Assembly: GCF_030994125.1 (NCBI RefSeq)
Contig: NZ_CP099917.1
Span: forward strand, 124,001 to 188,000
Direction of reading: 5' to 3'
Source of the DNA: Pseudoalteromonas xiamenensis
GTDB lineage: Bacteria; Pseudomonadota; Gammaproteobacteria; Enterobacterales; Alteromonadaceae
Length of the DNA: 64,000 nucleotides
In this document: positions 50,985 through 59,739 of the stretch, in pieces
Numbering within the stretch: the first letter of the stretch is position 1
How the letters are laid out: each line of letters opens with the position of its first letter
Made by a program: the position numbers and the translations under genes
Notes under the pieces: generated by a model
What the model saw: the letters and a program-made list of their open reading frames with translations, nothing else
Database searches by the model: none
Told to the model about the DNA's origin: nothing

Positions 50985-52223
50985 ATGGCGATTTCCGTGC
51001 TTGAATCACAGTCGCAACAGCAATCGGGCGGGCAATCACAGCCAATATCGCTTGCTTGGCTGACGTCGTTATTTTTTTTGTGGGGGTTTATAACCTGTCT
51101 AAATGACATTTTGATCCCGCATCTAAAAAACAGTTTCGATTTAAATTACTCGCAAGCCATGCTTGTCCAATTTTGCTTTTTTGGTGCCTATTTTTTGGTA
51201 TCAATACCCGCGGGCAAATTGGTTGAAAAAATCGGTTTTCAACGAGGTATTGTCGTAGGGTTAGTGATTGCCGGATTGGGATGTGCACTTTTTTATCCTG
51301 CAGCATTGGTTCACACCTACAGCTTGTTTTTGGCGGCCTTATTTGTGTTGGCATCGGGTATTACGATATTGCAGGTGTCGGCCAATCCTTATGTTGCGAA
51401 ATTAGGGAATGCCAAAACAGCGTCTTCGCGATTAACGATGACGCAAGCATTTAACTCGTTAGGTACCACAGTCGCGCCATTTTTTGGTGCGTTATTGATA
51501 TTGGATAGCGCAGCGAACAGTGCAAATGACGCGAGTAGTGTGCAATTGCCTTATCTTGGTTTAGCGCTCAGTTTTATCGTGTTGGCAGCCGTCTTTGCGC
51601 TTTTAAAACTGCCAAGTATCGAACAGCAAAAATCCGATTTAACGTCTTCGTCATCCATCAAAGAGACGCTACAAGATAAGCGACTGGCGTTTGGTGTCAT
51701 CGCAATTTTTGTGTACGTCGGTGCCGAAGTGTCGATTGGTAGTTTCATGGTAAATTTTTTGATGGAACAGCACATTGGAAATCTTTCAGAAAAAGCGGCT
51801 GCGGGTTATCTCGCGTACTATTGGGGTGGTGCGATGGTTGGTCGTTTTGCTGGTGCATTATTGATGCAAAAAATTTCGGGCGCTAAAGTACTCTTTGCCC
51901 ATGCCCTCATCGCGATTGTGTTGATAGCGATTGCAGTCGTTAGCCAAGGCAGTTTAGCTATGTGGGCGCTCATTTTTGTTGGCCTATGTAATTCAGTGAT
52001 GTTTCCGACCATTTTTAGTTTGGCTGTTGGTAATTTAGGTGAGAAAACGGCGACGGGTTCAGGCCTATTGTGTTTAGCGATTGTGGGTGGTGCAGTGATC
52101 CCTCTTTTCCAAGGCTTACTTGCAGATTCGATAGGCATCCAACATGCCTTAGTTTTACCCATTGTATGCTACGCGTTCATCGCGTTTTACGGTCGCTTTT
52201 TGACGAAACAAAACCACGCTTAG
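50985..52223 (+). CDS. FHS-family (GluP/FucP-like) sugar transporter
   Basis: This encodes about 412 residues and about 12 membrane segments. It resembles the fucose/glucose/galactose:H+ symporter group: AWLTSLFFLWGFITCLNDILIPHLK, then FFGAYFLVSIPAGKLVEKIGFQRGI, and QVSANPYVAKLG. It probably imports glucose or galactose released outside the membrane. ATG 50985 is preferred to ATG 50970 because GGGAGAA precedes it by six bases. The next gene (GH3) starts 15 bases after its stop, so the two are one transcript. Confidence 0.92.
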   Translation: MAISVLESQSQQQSGGQSQPISLAWLTSLFFLWGFITCLNDILIPHLKNSFDLNYSQAMLVQFCFFGAYFLVSIPAGKLVEKIGFQRGIVVGLVIAGLGCALFYPAALVHTYSLFLAALFVLASGITILQVSANPYVAKLGNAKTASSRLTMTQAFNSLGTTVAPFFGALLILDSAANSANDASSVQLPYLGLALSFIVLAAVFALLKLPSIEQQKSDLTSSSSIKETLQDKRLAFGVIAIFVYVGAEVSIGSFMVNFLMEQHIGNLSEKAAAGYLAYYWGGAMVGRFAGALLMQKISGAKVLFAHALIAIVLIAIAVVSQGSLAMWALIFVGLCNSVMFPTIFSLAVGNLGEKTATGSGLLCLAIVGGAVIPLFQGLLADSIGIQHALVLPIVCYAFIAFYGRFLTKQNHA

Positions 52224-52238
52224 GAAAAGGATAATACA

Positions 52239-54782
52239 GTGAAAATTAGAACAATAATGCCATCGTTGGTGGCGAGTGCGGTTTTGAGTGTGTTGCTTGT
52301 TGGCTGTAACGAACAATCCAAATCGACGACGGTATCAAGTCAACCAGTTGATTCAACGTCGCTTTGGGCTCACGTCAATTCTGTGATCCCAAAAGACGAG
52401 AACGTAGAGCAGAAGGTTGACGCTATTCTTGCAAAAATGACGATTGAGCAAAAAGTAGCGCAAACCATCCAACCGGAGATCAAGTCAATTAGTGTCGAAG
52501 ACATGCGCCGCTATGGTTTTGGTTCTTATCTCAATGGGGGCGGTTCATTTCCAAACGGTAACAAACATGCGACACCGAAGGAATGGATCGATCTTGCCGA
52601 TGCGATGTATCAAGCATCAATAGATGCAAGCTTAGATGGCTCTACCATCCCTACCATGTGGGGAACGGATGCGGTACATGGCCACAATAACGTTATTGGG
52701 GCGACTATTTTTCCTCACAACATCGGTTTGGGGGCAACCAATAACCCCAAATTGCTTGAGCAGATTGGGGCTATTACGGCGAAAGAAGTGCGTGCGACAG
52801 GTATAGACTGGGTGTTTGCGCCAACCGTCGCAACGGTACGTGACGATCGTTGGGGACGAACTTATGAAGGCTATTCCGAAGACCCTGAAATTGTAAAAGC
52901 CTATGCAGGGGCGATGGTGAAAGGGTTACAGGGCGAGCCTGCAAACGGTCTATTCGCGGACGATAAGGTGATTAGCACCGTGAAGCACTTTTTAGGTGAT
53001 GGTGGTACGGAAGGGGGTGATGACCAAGGAGACAATCTGGCATCGGAAAGCGAGCTTTATCGTATCCACGCACAAGGTTACGTCAGTGGTCTTGCGGCCG
53101 GAGCACAATCAGTGATGGCGTCGTTCAACAGTTGGAAAGGCGAAAAAGCGCATGGTAGCCACTATCTATTAACTGAAGTGCTTAAAAATAAAATGGGCTT
53201 TGACGGCTTTGTTGTCGGGGACTGGAATGGTCATGGGCAAGTTCCCGGTTGCAGTAATGAGAGTTGTCCGAATGCAATGAACGCAGGTCTTGACGTATTC
53301 ATGGTGCCGGGACCGGAGTGGAAACCGTTGCTTGAAAACACGATTGCGCAAGTGAAAAGTGGGGCAATTTCTGAATCTCGACTCAATGATGCAGTACGTC
53401 GTATTTTACGTGTAAAAGTTAGAGCGGGATTGTTCGAGTCAGTAACCCCTAAAATGCGACCTTTAAGTGGAGATATGTCACTGATTGGCGCGAAAGACCA
53501 CCGTGACATTGCCAAACAAGCTGTTCGTGAATCACTTGTGTTGCTAAAAAACAATAACCAGCTTTTACCACTAAATCCAGATTCACACGTTTTATTAGCC
53601 GGAGATGGCGCAGACAACATTGGCAAGCAATCTGGAGGCTGGAGCATTACATGGCAAGGTACGGGGAATACGAATGACGATTTTCCGGGTGGAACCAGCA
53701 TATTTGATGGATTTAAGACACAAATCGAAAATGCAGGTGGCCAAGTTGAACTGTCGGTATCTGGTGAGTTTTCTCAAAAGCCGGATGTAGCCGTGGTTGT
53801 ATTTGGAGAAGACCCCTACGCAGAAGGCAATGGCGACCTTGCAAATGTAGAATATCAGCGAGGCAACAAACGTGACCTGACGCTTTTAGAAAAATTAAAG
53901 TCGCAGGGTATTCCGGTTGTATCAGTCTTCTTGACAGGTCGTCCGCTTTGGGTAAATCCGGAATTAAATGCCTCTGACGCGTTCGTTGTGGCGTGGCTTC
54001 CAGGTAGTGAAGGTGGTGCGATTGCTGATGTGTTATTAAAGGATAAAAACGACGCAGTCGCGTATGATTTTAAAGGCAAGTTAACCTTCTCATGGCCCGC
54101 TTTGCCAACACAAACCGCGGTTAATCGTGGCGATAGTAACTACAACCCATTGTTACCTTATGGCTACGGGTTAAGTTATGGCCAGCAATCACCAACGGTT
54201 AATCTAGACAACTTGCCGACAGAATTTAACACCGTGCAAGGTGAACTTGCTAATCATGAGATCCTTGTCCGAGACGTTAAAGCACCAAGTTGGGCTCAAA
54301 TTCGCGACGCATCAGGTGAGACTCGAATTTCGTCCAGTGTCACTCGTACAGCGTCGCTGGAGGTCACAACGGAAGATAAAACCGTACAGGAAGACGCGCG
54401 TAATCTCGTGTTTACTGGAAAGGCTGAAGCGAGTTTTGAAGTGCTGGCTGCATTTCCATCCGATTTACGTAATTTACTCGAGGCTGACGCGGCTTTAAAT
54501 TTCGCTTTGAAAGTCAACCATACTGATGGGGGGCAGTCATTTAGTATCGCGGGTCCATGTAATAATGAGTGTGAAAAGACCGTTCAAGTCGCTGTTGAAA
54601 AACCAACTGGGTGGTATGACGTATCTGTCCCTGTCAGTTGTTTTACATCGCCTCAAAACGATTTATCAAAAGTGATGCACCTGTTTAAACTTTCCTCTGA
54701 CAAGTCACTGAACATCTCTATCGCGGATGTCTATGTAGGGGCTCGTAGTGAAAACGCGGTTACAATAAGCTGTAAAAACTGA
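52239..54782 (+). CDS. GH3 lipoprotein beta-glucosidase/exo-1,3-glucanase (ExoP-like)
   Basis: This 847-residue envelope enzyme has a lipoprotein signal (LLVGC, lipidated C23). The GH3 N-terminal barrel follows (about 60-410), then the alpha/beta sandwich (about 425-640) and a C-terminal beta-sandwich carbohydrate-binding-like domain (about 680-847). The nucleophile aspartate is in VVGDWNGHG, where most GH3 have SDW; the same GDW form occurs in the marine enzyme ExoP as I recall. GRTYEGYSEDP, KHFLGDGGTEGGDDQG and WLPGSEGG are other active-site segments. It likely removes glucose from beta-1,3- or beta-1,4-linked oligosaccharides. A terminator follows, before GH16. Confidence 0.93.
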   Translation: MKIRTIMPSLVASAVLSVLLVGCNEQSKSTTVSSQPVDSTSLWAHVNSVIPKDENVEQKVDAILAKMTIEQKVAQTIQPEIKSISVEDMRRYGFGSYLNGGGSFPNGNKHATPKEWIDLADAMYQASIDASLDGSTIPTMWGTDAVHGHNNVIGATIFPHNIGLGATNNPKLLEQIGAITAKEVRATGIDWVFAPTVATVRDDRWGRTYEGYSEDPEIVKAYAGAMVKGLQGEPANGLFADDKVISTVKHFLGDGGTEGGDDQGDNLASESELYRIHAQGYVSGLAAGAQSVMASFNSWKGEKAHGSHYLLTEVLKNKMGFDGFVVGDWNGHGQVPGCSNESCPNAMNAGLDVFMVPGPEWKPLLENTIAQVKSGAISESRLNDAVRRILRVKVRAGLFESVTPKMRPLSGDMSLIGAKDHRDIAKQAVRESLVLLKNNNQLLPLNPDSHVLLAGDGADNIGKQSGGWSITWQGTGNTNDDFPGGTSIFDGFKTQIENAGGQVELSVSGEFSQKPDVAVVVFGEDPYAEGNGDLANVEYQRGNKRDLTLLEKLKSQGIPVVSVFLTGRPLWVNPELNASDAFVVAWLPGSEGGAIADVLLKDKNDAVAYDFKGKLTFSWPALPTQTAVNRGDSNYNPLLPYGYGLSYGQQSPTVNLDNLPTEFNTVQGELANHEILVRDVKAPSWAQIRDASGETRISSSVTRTASLEVTTEDKTVQEDARNLVFTGKAEASFEVLAAFPSDLRNLLEADAALNFALKVNHTDGGQSFSIAGPCNNECEKTVQVAVEKPTGWYDVSVPVSCFTSPQNDLSKVMHLFKLSSDKSLNISIADVYVGARSENAVTISCKN

Positions 54783-54786
54783 TTTA

Positions 54787-54808
54787 GGGAGCATTAGCTC
54801 CCTTTTTT
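54787..54808 (+). terminator. Terminator between GH3 and GH16
   Basis: The stem GGGAGC / GCTCCC with an ATTA loop is followed by six Ts, four bases after the GH3 stop. GH16 may need its own promoter or readthrough. Confidence 0.82.
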
Positions 54809-54834
54809 AATAACTAGAATAAGAAGAATATCGA

Positions 54835-55776
54835 ATGAAACGAACTAGTTACTTCTATGTACTCTTACTTGTATCTACAGGTCCCATTGCACAAAGCAAA
54901 TTGTGTATACAAGACCCTATTTGGCAGGATGAATTTAACGATGAGAAATTAAACCCTGATAAATGGAATATTGAACAAAATTGTTGGGGTGGTGGTAACC
55001 ATGAGCTTCAATGCTATGTTAATGATAAGCGTACCATTACCGTTGCCAATGGCGTTTTATCTCTGACGGCATTTAAAGAACAAGGTACAGGACCTACCTT
55101 TCCAGAAGGGCATTCTAAATACGACCCTACACAAACATCGAGTAAATCGTTTATTAGCGGTCGAATCAACAGCAAATCAAAAGCGGCGTTTACCTACGGT
55201 CGATTTGAGATCCGTGCAAAACTGCCGGAGGGCCAAGGGAGTTGGCCTGCGATTTGGATGTTACCTGAAGACAATCGATATGGTCCTTGGCCAGAATCGG
55301 GTGAAATTGACATTATGGAAGCGGTAAATATTGGTACTCGCTCAGACGACAAAGATGCGTCTTATCAAGACAAACCTGAGACACGCGTTCACGGTACACT
55401 TCATTACGGCACAAGACCTCCCAAAAATGTATATACAGGTAAATCGTATCGGTTGGAAAAGGTGCGTTCGCCTAGTAACGGATTTCATGTCTATCGATTG
55501 GACTGGAAAAAGGATGAAATTAGCTGGTATGTCGATGGGGTACTTTATTCAACACAATATCCAAAAACGACCGGTTCAGAAGGTTGGTTTAGCCAACCTG
55601 AGGGCAGTACACCGCTACCTGACAACGCCCCCTTTAATCATCCATTTCACTTACTACTAAATGTTGCTGTAGGCGGTGATTGGGCAGGTAAGGTCAATGA
55701 AAAAGGTGTAGATGAGTCTAAACTCCCTTTCACAATGCAAGTTGACTGGGTTCGAGTTTACGACCTGTGTGATTGA
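54835..55776 (+). CDS. Secreted GH16 endo-1,3-beta-glucanase (laminarinase)
   Basis: This 313-residue exported hydrolase has a signal peptide (about 1-20) and a single GH16 jelly roll. The catalytic ESGEIDIMEA block gives nucleophile E157, helper D159 and acid/base E162. Other GH16 laminarinase features are WNIEQNCWGGGNHELQCYV, YGRFEIRAKLPEGQGSWPAIWMLP and the late HLLLNVAVGGDWAG. It should cut beta-1,3-glucan such as laminarin. Position next to GH3 and GH1 supports this substrate. No extra carbohydrate-binding module is attached. Confidence 0.94.
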   Translation: MKRTSYFYVLLLVSTGPIAQSKLCIQDPIWQDEFNDEKLNPDKWNIEQNCWGGGNHELQCYVNDKRTITVANGVLSLTAFKEQGTGPTFPEGHSKYDPTQTSSKSFISGRINSKSKAAFTYGRFEIRAKLPEGQGSWPAIWMLPEDNRYGPWPESGEIDIMEAVNIGTRSDDKDASYQDKPETRVHGTLHYGTRPPKNVYTGKSYRLEKVRSPSNGFHVYRLDWKKDEISWYVDGVLYSTQYPKTTGSEGWFSQPEGSTPLPDNAPFNHPFHLLLNVAVGGDWAGKVNEKGVDESKLPFTMQVDWVRVYDLCD

Positions 55777-55815
55777 TAGAGAAAACGGTCCACTAACGCT
55801 ACATTGATGTGCCTA

Positions 55816-55853
55816 GAACGTCATTAATCTCGCGCTTTAATGACGTTCCGTTT
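55816..55853. terminator. Bidirectional terminator between GH16 and the small membrane protein
   Basis: GAACGTCATTAA / TTAATGACGTTC (55816-55827, 55837-55848) is a 12-base stem that includes the stop codon of the minus-strand gene, followed by CGTTT on the plus strand. Confidence 0.6.
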
Positions 55854-56106
55854 CTTCCAATTTTTTTTGTAAAATCAAGACTAATTCATCGTATTTTGGG
55901 CCAAAGCCTAAATTGGGTGCGAGTAAAGCGACAACACCGATGACAACCAACGCAGCAAAAAGCGTTTGTTGTGGCAAAACGTTGAGCGCATATAAAGTCA
56001 GCACTATAAACATGGCCGACACGGCAATAATACGAATGAAATTTGCTTTTCTTAGATTGCGTTTCGCCGCTTCGATGGTTTGTTTTTCTTGTTCAGTAAA
56101 ATTCAT
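55837..56106 (-). CDS. Small inner-membrane protein, unknown function
   Basis: This 89-residue protein has two hydrophobic helices (about 23-42 and 48-68), between a charged N-terminus (EQEKQTIEAAKRNLRKANFI) and a charged C-terminus (KYDELVLILQKKLEETE). Both termini are probably cytoplasmic. I do not recognise it. It lies between the GH16 gene and the halogenase cluster and has no visible partner. Sequence composition and helices support a real gene. Confidence 0.65.
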   Translation of the reverse strand: MNFTEQEKQTIEAAKRNLRKANFIRIIAVSAMFIVLTLYALNVLPQQTLFAALVVIGVVALLAPNLGFGPKYDELVLILQKKLEETERH

Positions 56107-56423
56107 TCTAATTTCGTGATACCTAAGACTTGTAAGCGATTTTCAATAAAACAGTTTACTTCGGACCATTGTACATGGCTATGACTGTAAGCCGATAGTT
56201 GATAGATTTTTATCTCTATTTGAACAAGCTGATGGCAGATAAGGCATTCCATGTTCTTGTTTCACTGATATAGAGCTAACGTAACGATGTACATCGACAC
56301 GTACTTTCATTGCATTATTGTCTAAAACTGGGCCTGTTTTACGATGCGTGTGTGGCGCGAAGATTACGGCTTCCTGTTTTACAAAATTGGTCAATCGACT
56401 TGTCCACTTACGTGATAAAAAAG
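56107..56423. other. Gap with no supported gene
   Basis: A 71-codon minus-strand frame (56179-56394) exists but has no recognisable feature or ribosome binding site. I see no RNA gene or clear operator. It should contain the promoter of the small membrane protein gene. Confidence 0.35.
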
Positions 56424-56462
56424 AATTTCCAAGTCTAGCCTTAAAAGCCAGACTTGGAAAAA
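56424..56462 (-). terminator. Terminator after the halogenase-like cluster
   Basis: The arms TTTCCAAGTCT / AGACTTGGAAA (56426-56436, 56450-56460) are followed on the minus strand by ATTCTTTTTT. It closes the minus-strand cluster that ends at 56485. Confidence 0.82.
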
Positions 56463-56484
56463 GGGAGAGGGTCTGTGTTACGAG

Positions 56485-57990
56485 TTATTCGCTGTGTGTT
56501 TTACAGTAATGTTTGAGAAAATCTTGGTGGTTTGGCAACTGTTGCACCGTTCTATCCACGCTGTATTTAATCTGATTCAAAAACTGTGATAGTTCATCAT
56601 TACTCATTACATCGACAATTGGGTGATAAGCTTTAGGTAAAATTCCTTGCCCCATCATTACTTGCGTCCAGGAATTCTCGCCAAACAGCTCGTTACCAGC
56701 CTTAAAAACACGTCCAGTTTCACGGAATAATTCTATGCGGTGGCGCAATGTGTCTGGGATCTCTAGGTTTTTGCAGTGACGCCAGAATGCGGAATCGGTG
56801 CGTTCAGTCGCATTGTAGTGAAGAATAATGAAATCACGAATGTTATCCACTTCTTCTTGTGTTTGACGGTTAAATTCGTCGACATCAGCTTGTTGAATAC
56901 CTGCTTGAGGGAACAATTGCATCAAGCGAACGATGCCTCGCTGGATAAGGTGAATGCTGGTGGATTCTAATGGCTCAATAAAGCCAGAAGATAACCCTAT
57001 CGCGACACAGTTTTTATTCCAATGTTTACGTCGTTGACCTGTAGTGAATTTGATCACGCGAGGATCGGTGATGGGATCGCTCGGTAAATTTTCGATTAGC
57101 GTACGTTTAGCGTCTTCATCACGGATAAAACGGTCGCAGTAGACGATACCATTACCCATACGTGTCTGTAGAGGGATTTGCCACTGCCAACCCGAGTCAT
57201 GGGCAATGGCGCGCGTGTAAGGTTTTGGTTCCTGATCTAGCATCGTTTGCACAGCGATTGCCGAGTTCGCCGGGAGCCAATGACTCCAGTCATCAAATCC
57301 TGTGTGGAGCGCCTGCTCAATGAGCAAAGCACGGAATCCTGTACAGTCAATAAACAAATCGCCTTCGATGGTATTGCCGCTATCGAGCGTGACACTGTCT
57401 ATATAACCGCTGACTTCGTTTAAATTTACCTGGGAAATCTTACCCTCAATGCGTTTCGCGCCATGCTCAAACGCCATCGTCTGTAAGAATTTCGCGTACA
57501 ACGAAGCATCTAAGTGGTAGGCATAATTTAACGATTGTTTACTCAGGTGCGCGAACTTGTTTTGTTTTGCCGCTATAAGCTCTGGACAATAGTCGCCAAA
57601 CTCTGACGCGATGCCCATTTGTTTCCCTTTAACCCAAAAATGTTGGAAACCAGCTGCCCAGCAATCTTTTCCGGTATACCCGAAAGAGTGAATGTAGTTA
57701 TCTTGCTTGTTTGCCCAGTTTTCAAAGCCAATCCCAAGTTTAAAGGTCGCATTCGTCGCTGCCATAAACTCTTGCTCATTGATGTGTAAGAGCCGATGTA
57801 GCGTAAGCAGCGTTGGAATGGTCGCTTCACCAACACCGACCGTACCAATTTGATCAGATTCAATAAGCGTAATATCGAGTGTTTTACCTAACAATTTTGC
57901 TAACGAGGCAGCAGCCATCCAACCGGCTGTACCACCACCTGCAATGACCACTTTTTTTACTGCATTTACGTTCATGGCGTTCTCATTCAT
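56485..57990 (-). CDS. Tryptophan-halogenase-family flavoprotein A (PrnA-like)
   Basis: This 501-residue protein has the FAD motif GGGTAGW near 18-24, the active lysine K84 in TFKLGIGF, the halogenase signature GWQWQIP near 268 and the ESTSIH segment with E342 and S343. These correspond to K79, WxWxIP, E346 and S347 of PrnA, so the chemistry of FAD-dependent halogenation is at least possible. A start at M6 is also possible; it would give K79. The substrate is unknown; in marine TonB clusters such proteins are common and rarely characterised. It is the last gene of the cluster, 5 bases after the cupin gene. Confidence 0.9.
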   Translation of the reverse strand: MNENAMNVNAVKKVVIAGGGTAGWMAAASLAKLLGKTLDITLIESDQIGTVGVGEATIPTLLTLHRLLHINEQEFMAATNATFKLGIGFENWANKQDNYIHSFGYTGKDCWAAGFQHFWVKGKQMGIASEFGDYCPELIAAKQNKFAHLSKQSLNYAYHLDASLYAKFLQTMAFEHGAKRIEGKISQVNLNEVSGYIDSVTLDSGNTIEGDLFIDCTGFRALLIEQALHTGFDDWSHWLPANSAIAVQTMLDQEPKPYTRAIAHDSGWQWQIPLQTRMGNGIVYCDRFIRDEDAKRTLIENLPSDPITDPRVIKFTTGQRRKHWNKNCVAIGLSSGFIEPLESTSIHLIQRGIVRLMQLFPQAGIQQADVDEFNRQTQEEVDNIRDFIILHYNATERTDSAFWRHCKNLEIPDTLRHRIELFRETGRVFKAGNELFGENSWTQVMMGQGILPKAYHPIVDVMSNDELSQFLNQIKYSVDRTVQQLPNHQDFLKHYCKTHSE

Positions 57991-57995
57991 TGGAT

Positions 57996-59012
57996 TTAGC
58001 GCCCTAAATTTTTGGCGAGCTGTTTTTTAACGTTTAACTGTTGTTGAGTATTCGAACGGTCAAATACCCCGAGTAATTCATTTGGAATGTGGTTAGTATC
58101 AAATTCATCACTAAATAGGTAGTAGTCGAAAAAGGCTTTCCAAGCCTCTTTTTCGTGCGACGGTAATTGCCTTATGGCAAGCAGTGCGTGTGTGAGGGCG
58201 TCTGTTGGACTGCCAATGACGCTCTGTTCTTCTCGCCACCAATAGTTGATCTGGGCATTGATCTCCTCAAGACCTTCAACATAGTGCCACCACATGCTCG
58301 GAATAAAAAGGCAATCGCCAGGGGACAAATCAACACATTGAGCGTGTTTTAACGCCTCAGCGAAACGCGGAAACGCGTCGAAATCTGGCTCATTTAAATT
58401 GACCATCGAGATTGGGCGACCCGCAGGCGTAAAATCAAGTGAACCGATATAGAGGTTACTGATTTGTTCTGGTGGAAATAGCACGAATCGACGTTTACCA
58501 ATGACGTTACACGCGAGATTTAGGGGAAAGTCACTGTGGATGGCCACTTTACTTTTTTGTCCAAGCCAAAGGCTTTTAAGTGGTGATTTTTCATCAAGCA
58601 CAGTACTGTGCTCGGCATCAATCTCGGGGAACCAACGTCCAAACAACGTAGAACCTAAGTAAAACGCGCCAAGCGCTTCACTATTTGGTGTGCCGAGCTG
58701 CTTTGCAAGTCGGCTAAACGGTCCATTTAAAACGCGATAATTAAACCCCGTCGAACTTTCGTTATAAAACACTCGGCCAGCTGCATTTGGCGCTACATTA
58801 AACACCGTGACTGGTTCTTGGGTCGAATGCTGGTCTAAATAATTCAGTGCGGCTAGAGCGGATTTCTGTGCCTTGGCAACTAATGGCCAATGCGCAACGA
58901 ATCCCCGCAGTACGATTGGCGTTTTTTGATTTGCCAATACAGTCTTTAAATCACGAAAGGCGACGTTGTTGCGTTCTGGGATCGGTTGTAATTGACTGAT
59001 ATCCAAACCCAT
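57996..59012 (-). CDS. Cupin/JmjC-like Fe(II) oxygenase-type protein
   Basis: This 338-residue protein is of the cupin_8/Pass1-related type. The metal motif HxD occurs as HSDFPLNLACNVIGKRRFVLFPP (near 159) with the distal histidine in PSMWWHYVEGL (near 240), so a 2-oxoglutarate-type facial triad (H, D, H) may be intact. The N-terminus has LRGFVAHWPLV, seen in JmjC-like hydroxylases. Such proteins are recurrent partners of SapC and halogenase-family genes in TonB clusters. It lies 3 bases after sapC, so it is co-translated. Confidence 0.88.
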   Translation of the reverse strand: MGLDISQLQPIPERNNVAFRDLKTVLANQKTPIVLRGFVAHWPLVAKAQKSALAALNYLDQHSTQEPVTVFNVAPNAAGRVFYNESSTGFNYRVLNGPFSRLAKQLGTPNSEALGAFYLGSTLFGRWFPEIDAEHSTVLDEKSPLKSLWLGQKSKVAIHSDFPLNLACNVIGKRRFVLFPPEQISNLYIGSLDFTPAGRPISMVNLNEPDFDAFPRFAEALKHAQCVDLSPGDCLFIPSMWWHYVEGLEEINAQINYWWREEQSVIGSPTDALTHALLAIRQLPSHEKEAWKAFFDYYLFSDEFDTNHIPNELLGVFDRSNTQQQLNVKKQLAKNLGR

Positions 59013-59015
59013 GGT

Positions 59016-59723
59016 TTACGCCTTTTGGGTTTGTCTATTTTTTCTGTCGATTAACGTCAGAAGCTGTGAATGTGACGCGAGTACAAAGTAAATTGCCGCT
59101 AAATGTCCCTCGTGTTGCAATGTTAAAAGTTGTTGGTCTGAAAGAGCATTTAGTTTGTCTTCATTGATAGTGTAAAAACCCGTTAATTGCGTTGTTTCAC
59201 CGTTGCTAAGGTCAATGTCTAGTGACAATGATTCTAACAAGCTAAATTCGAGCAGGTGAGTGACAAAATGTGCATTTTCTTGAACGCCTTGATGCAATAG
59301 TTCCAGTGATTGGCCAACACGTTCAAGATAGGGCGTAAACTCCCCAAACTCGCTAAACAACGGCTCGCCTTCAATGTGAGAAACTTTAGGGCTACTCATA
59401 TCGATATGGATTACGCGTTGGTCGTGTTGCTGACCTATCGAAAAAGGCAATCGTTCAATCGACAAAGGTACATACGAAGCTTCCCAGCCAGCGCTACTTA
59501 GAAACAAGTTGGAGTGTGGTTCGAGACCAAGTAACGCGACTGGGAAAAATTGGCCATTGGTTGCATCTTTTTGAAATAAAATCGGGTAATGCGCTTGGAT
59601 TTGGCGGAATTCGGAAACAAAGGTATAGGCGGCCATTTGTGCATCACCAAGCTCTGCCGATTTTCGGGTAATGATTTTAATCTCTTTGTGCTGCTGGTGA
59701 TTCAGGAGGACGGTTGTTGTCAT
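59016..59723 (-). CDS. SapC family protein
   Basis: This encodes about 235 residues. The SapC domain is recognisable from SELGDAQMAAYTFVSEFRQI, HYPILFQKDATNGQFFPVALLGLEPHSNLF and WEASYVPLSIERLPFSIG. Despite the name, these proteins are found in gammaproteobacterial and caulobacterial TonB-receptor clusters, and their biochemistry is unknown. A longer frame from 59759 exists, but ATG 59723 with GCGAGAAAAC ahead and 16 bases from the halogenase B stop is more likely. No signal peptide is visible. Confidence 0.88.
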   Translation of the reverse strand: MTTTVLLNHQQHKEIKIITRKSAELGDAQMAAYTFVSEFRQIQAHYPILFQKDATNGQFFPVALLGLEPHSNLFLSSAGWEASYVPLSIERLPFSIGQQHDQRVIHIDMSSPKVSHIEGEPLFSEFGEFTPYLERVGQSLELLHQGVQENAHFVTHLLEFSLLESLSLDIDLSNGETTQLTGFYTINEDKLNALSDQQLLTLQHEGHLAAIYFVLASHSQLLTLIDRKNRQTQKA

Positions 59724-59739
59724 TGTTTTCTCGCTTATC

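Noticed and set aside
56179-56394. 71-codon minus-strand frame
   Set aside because: No ribosome binding site, signal or family; composition is not convincing.
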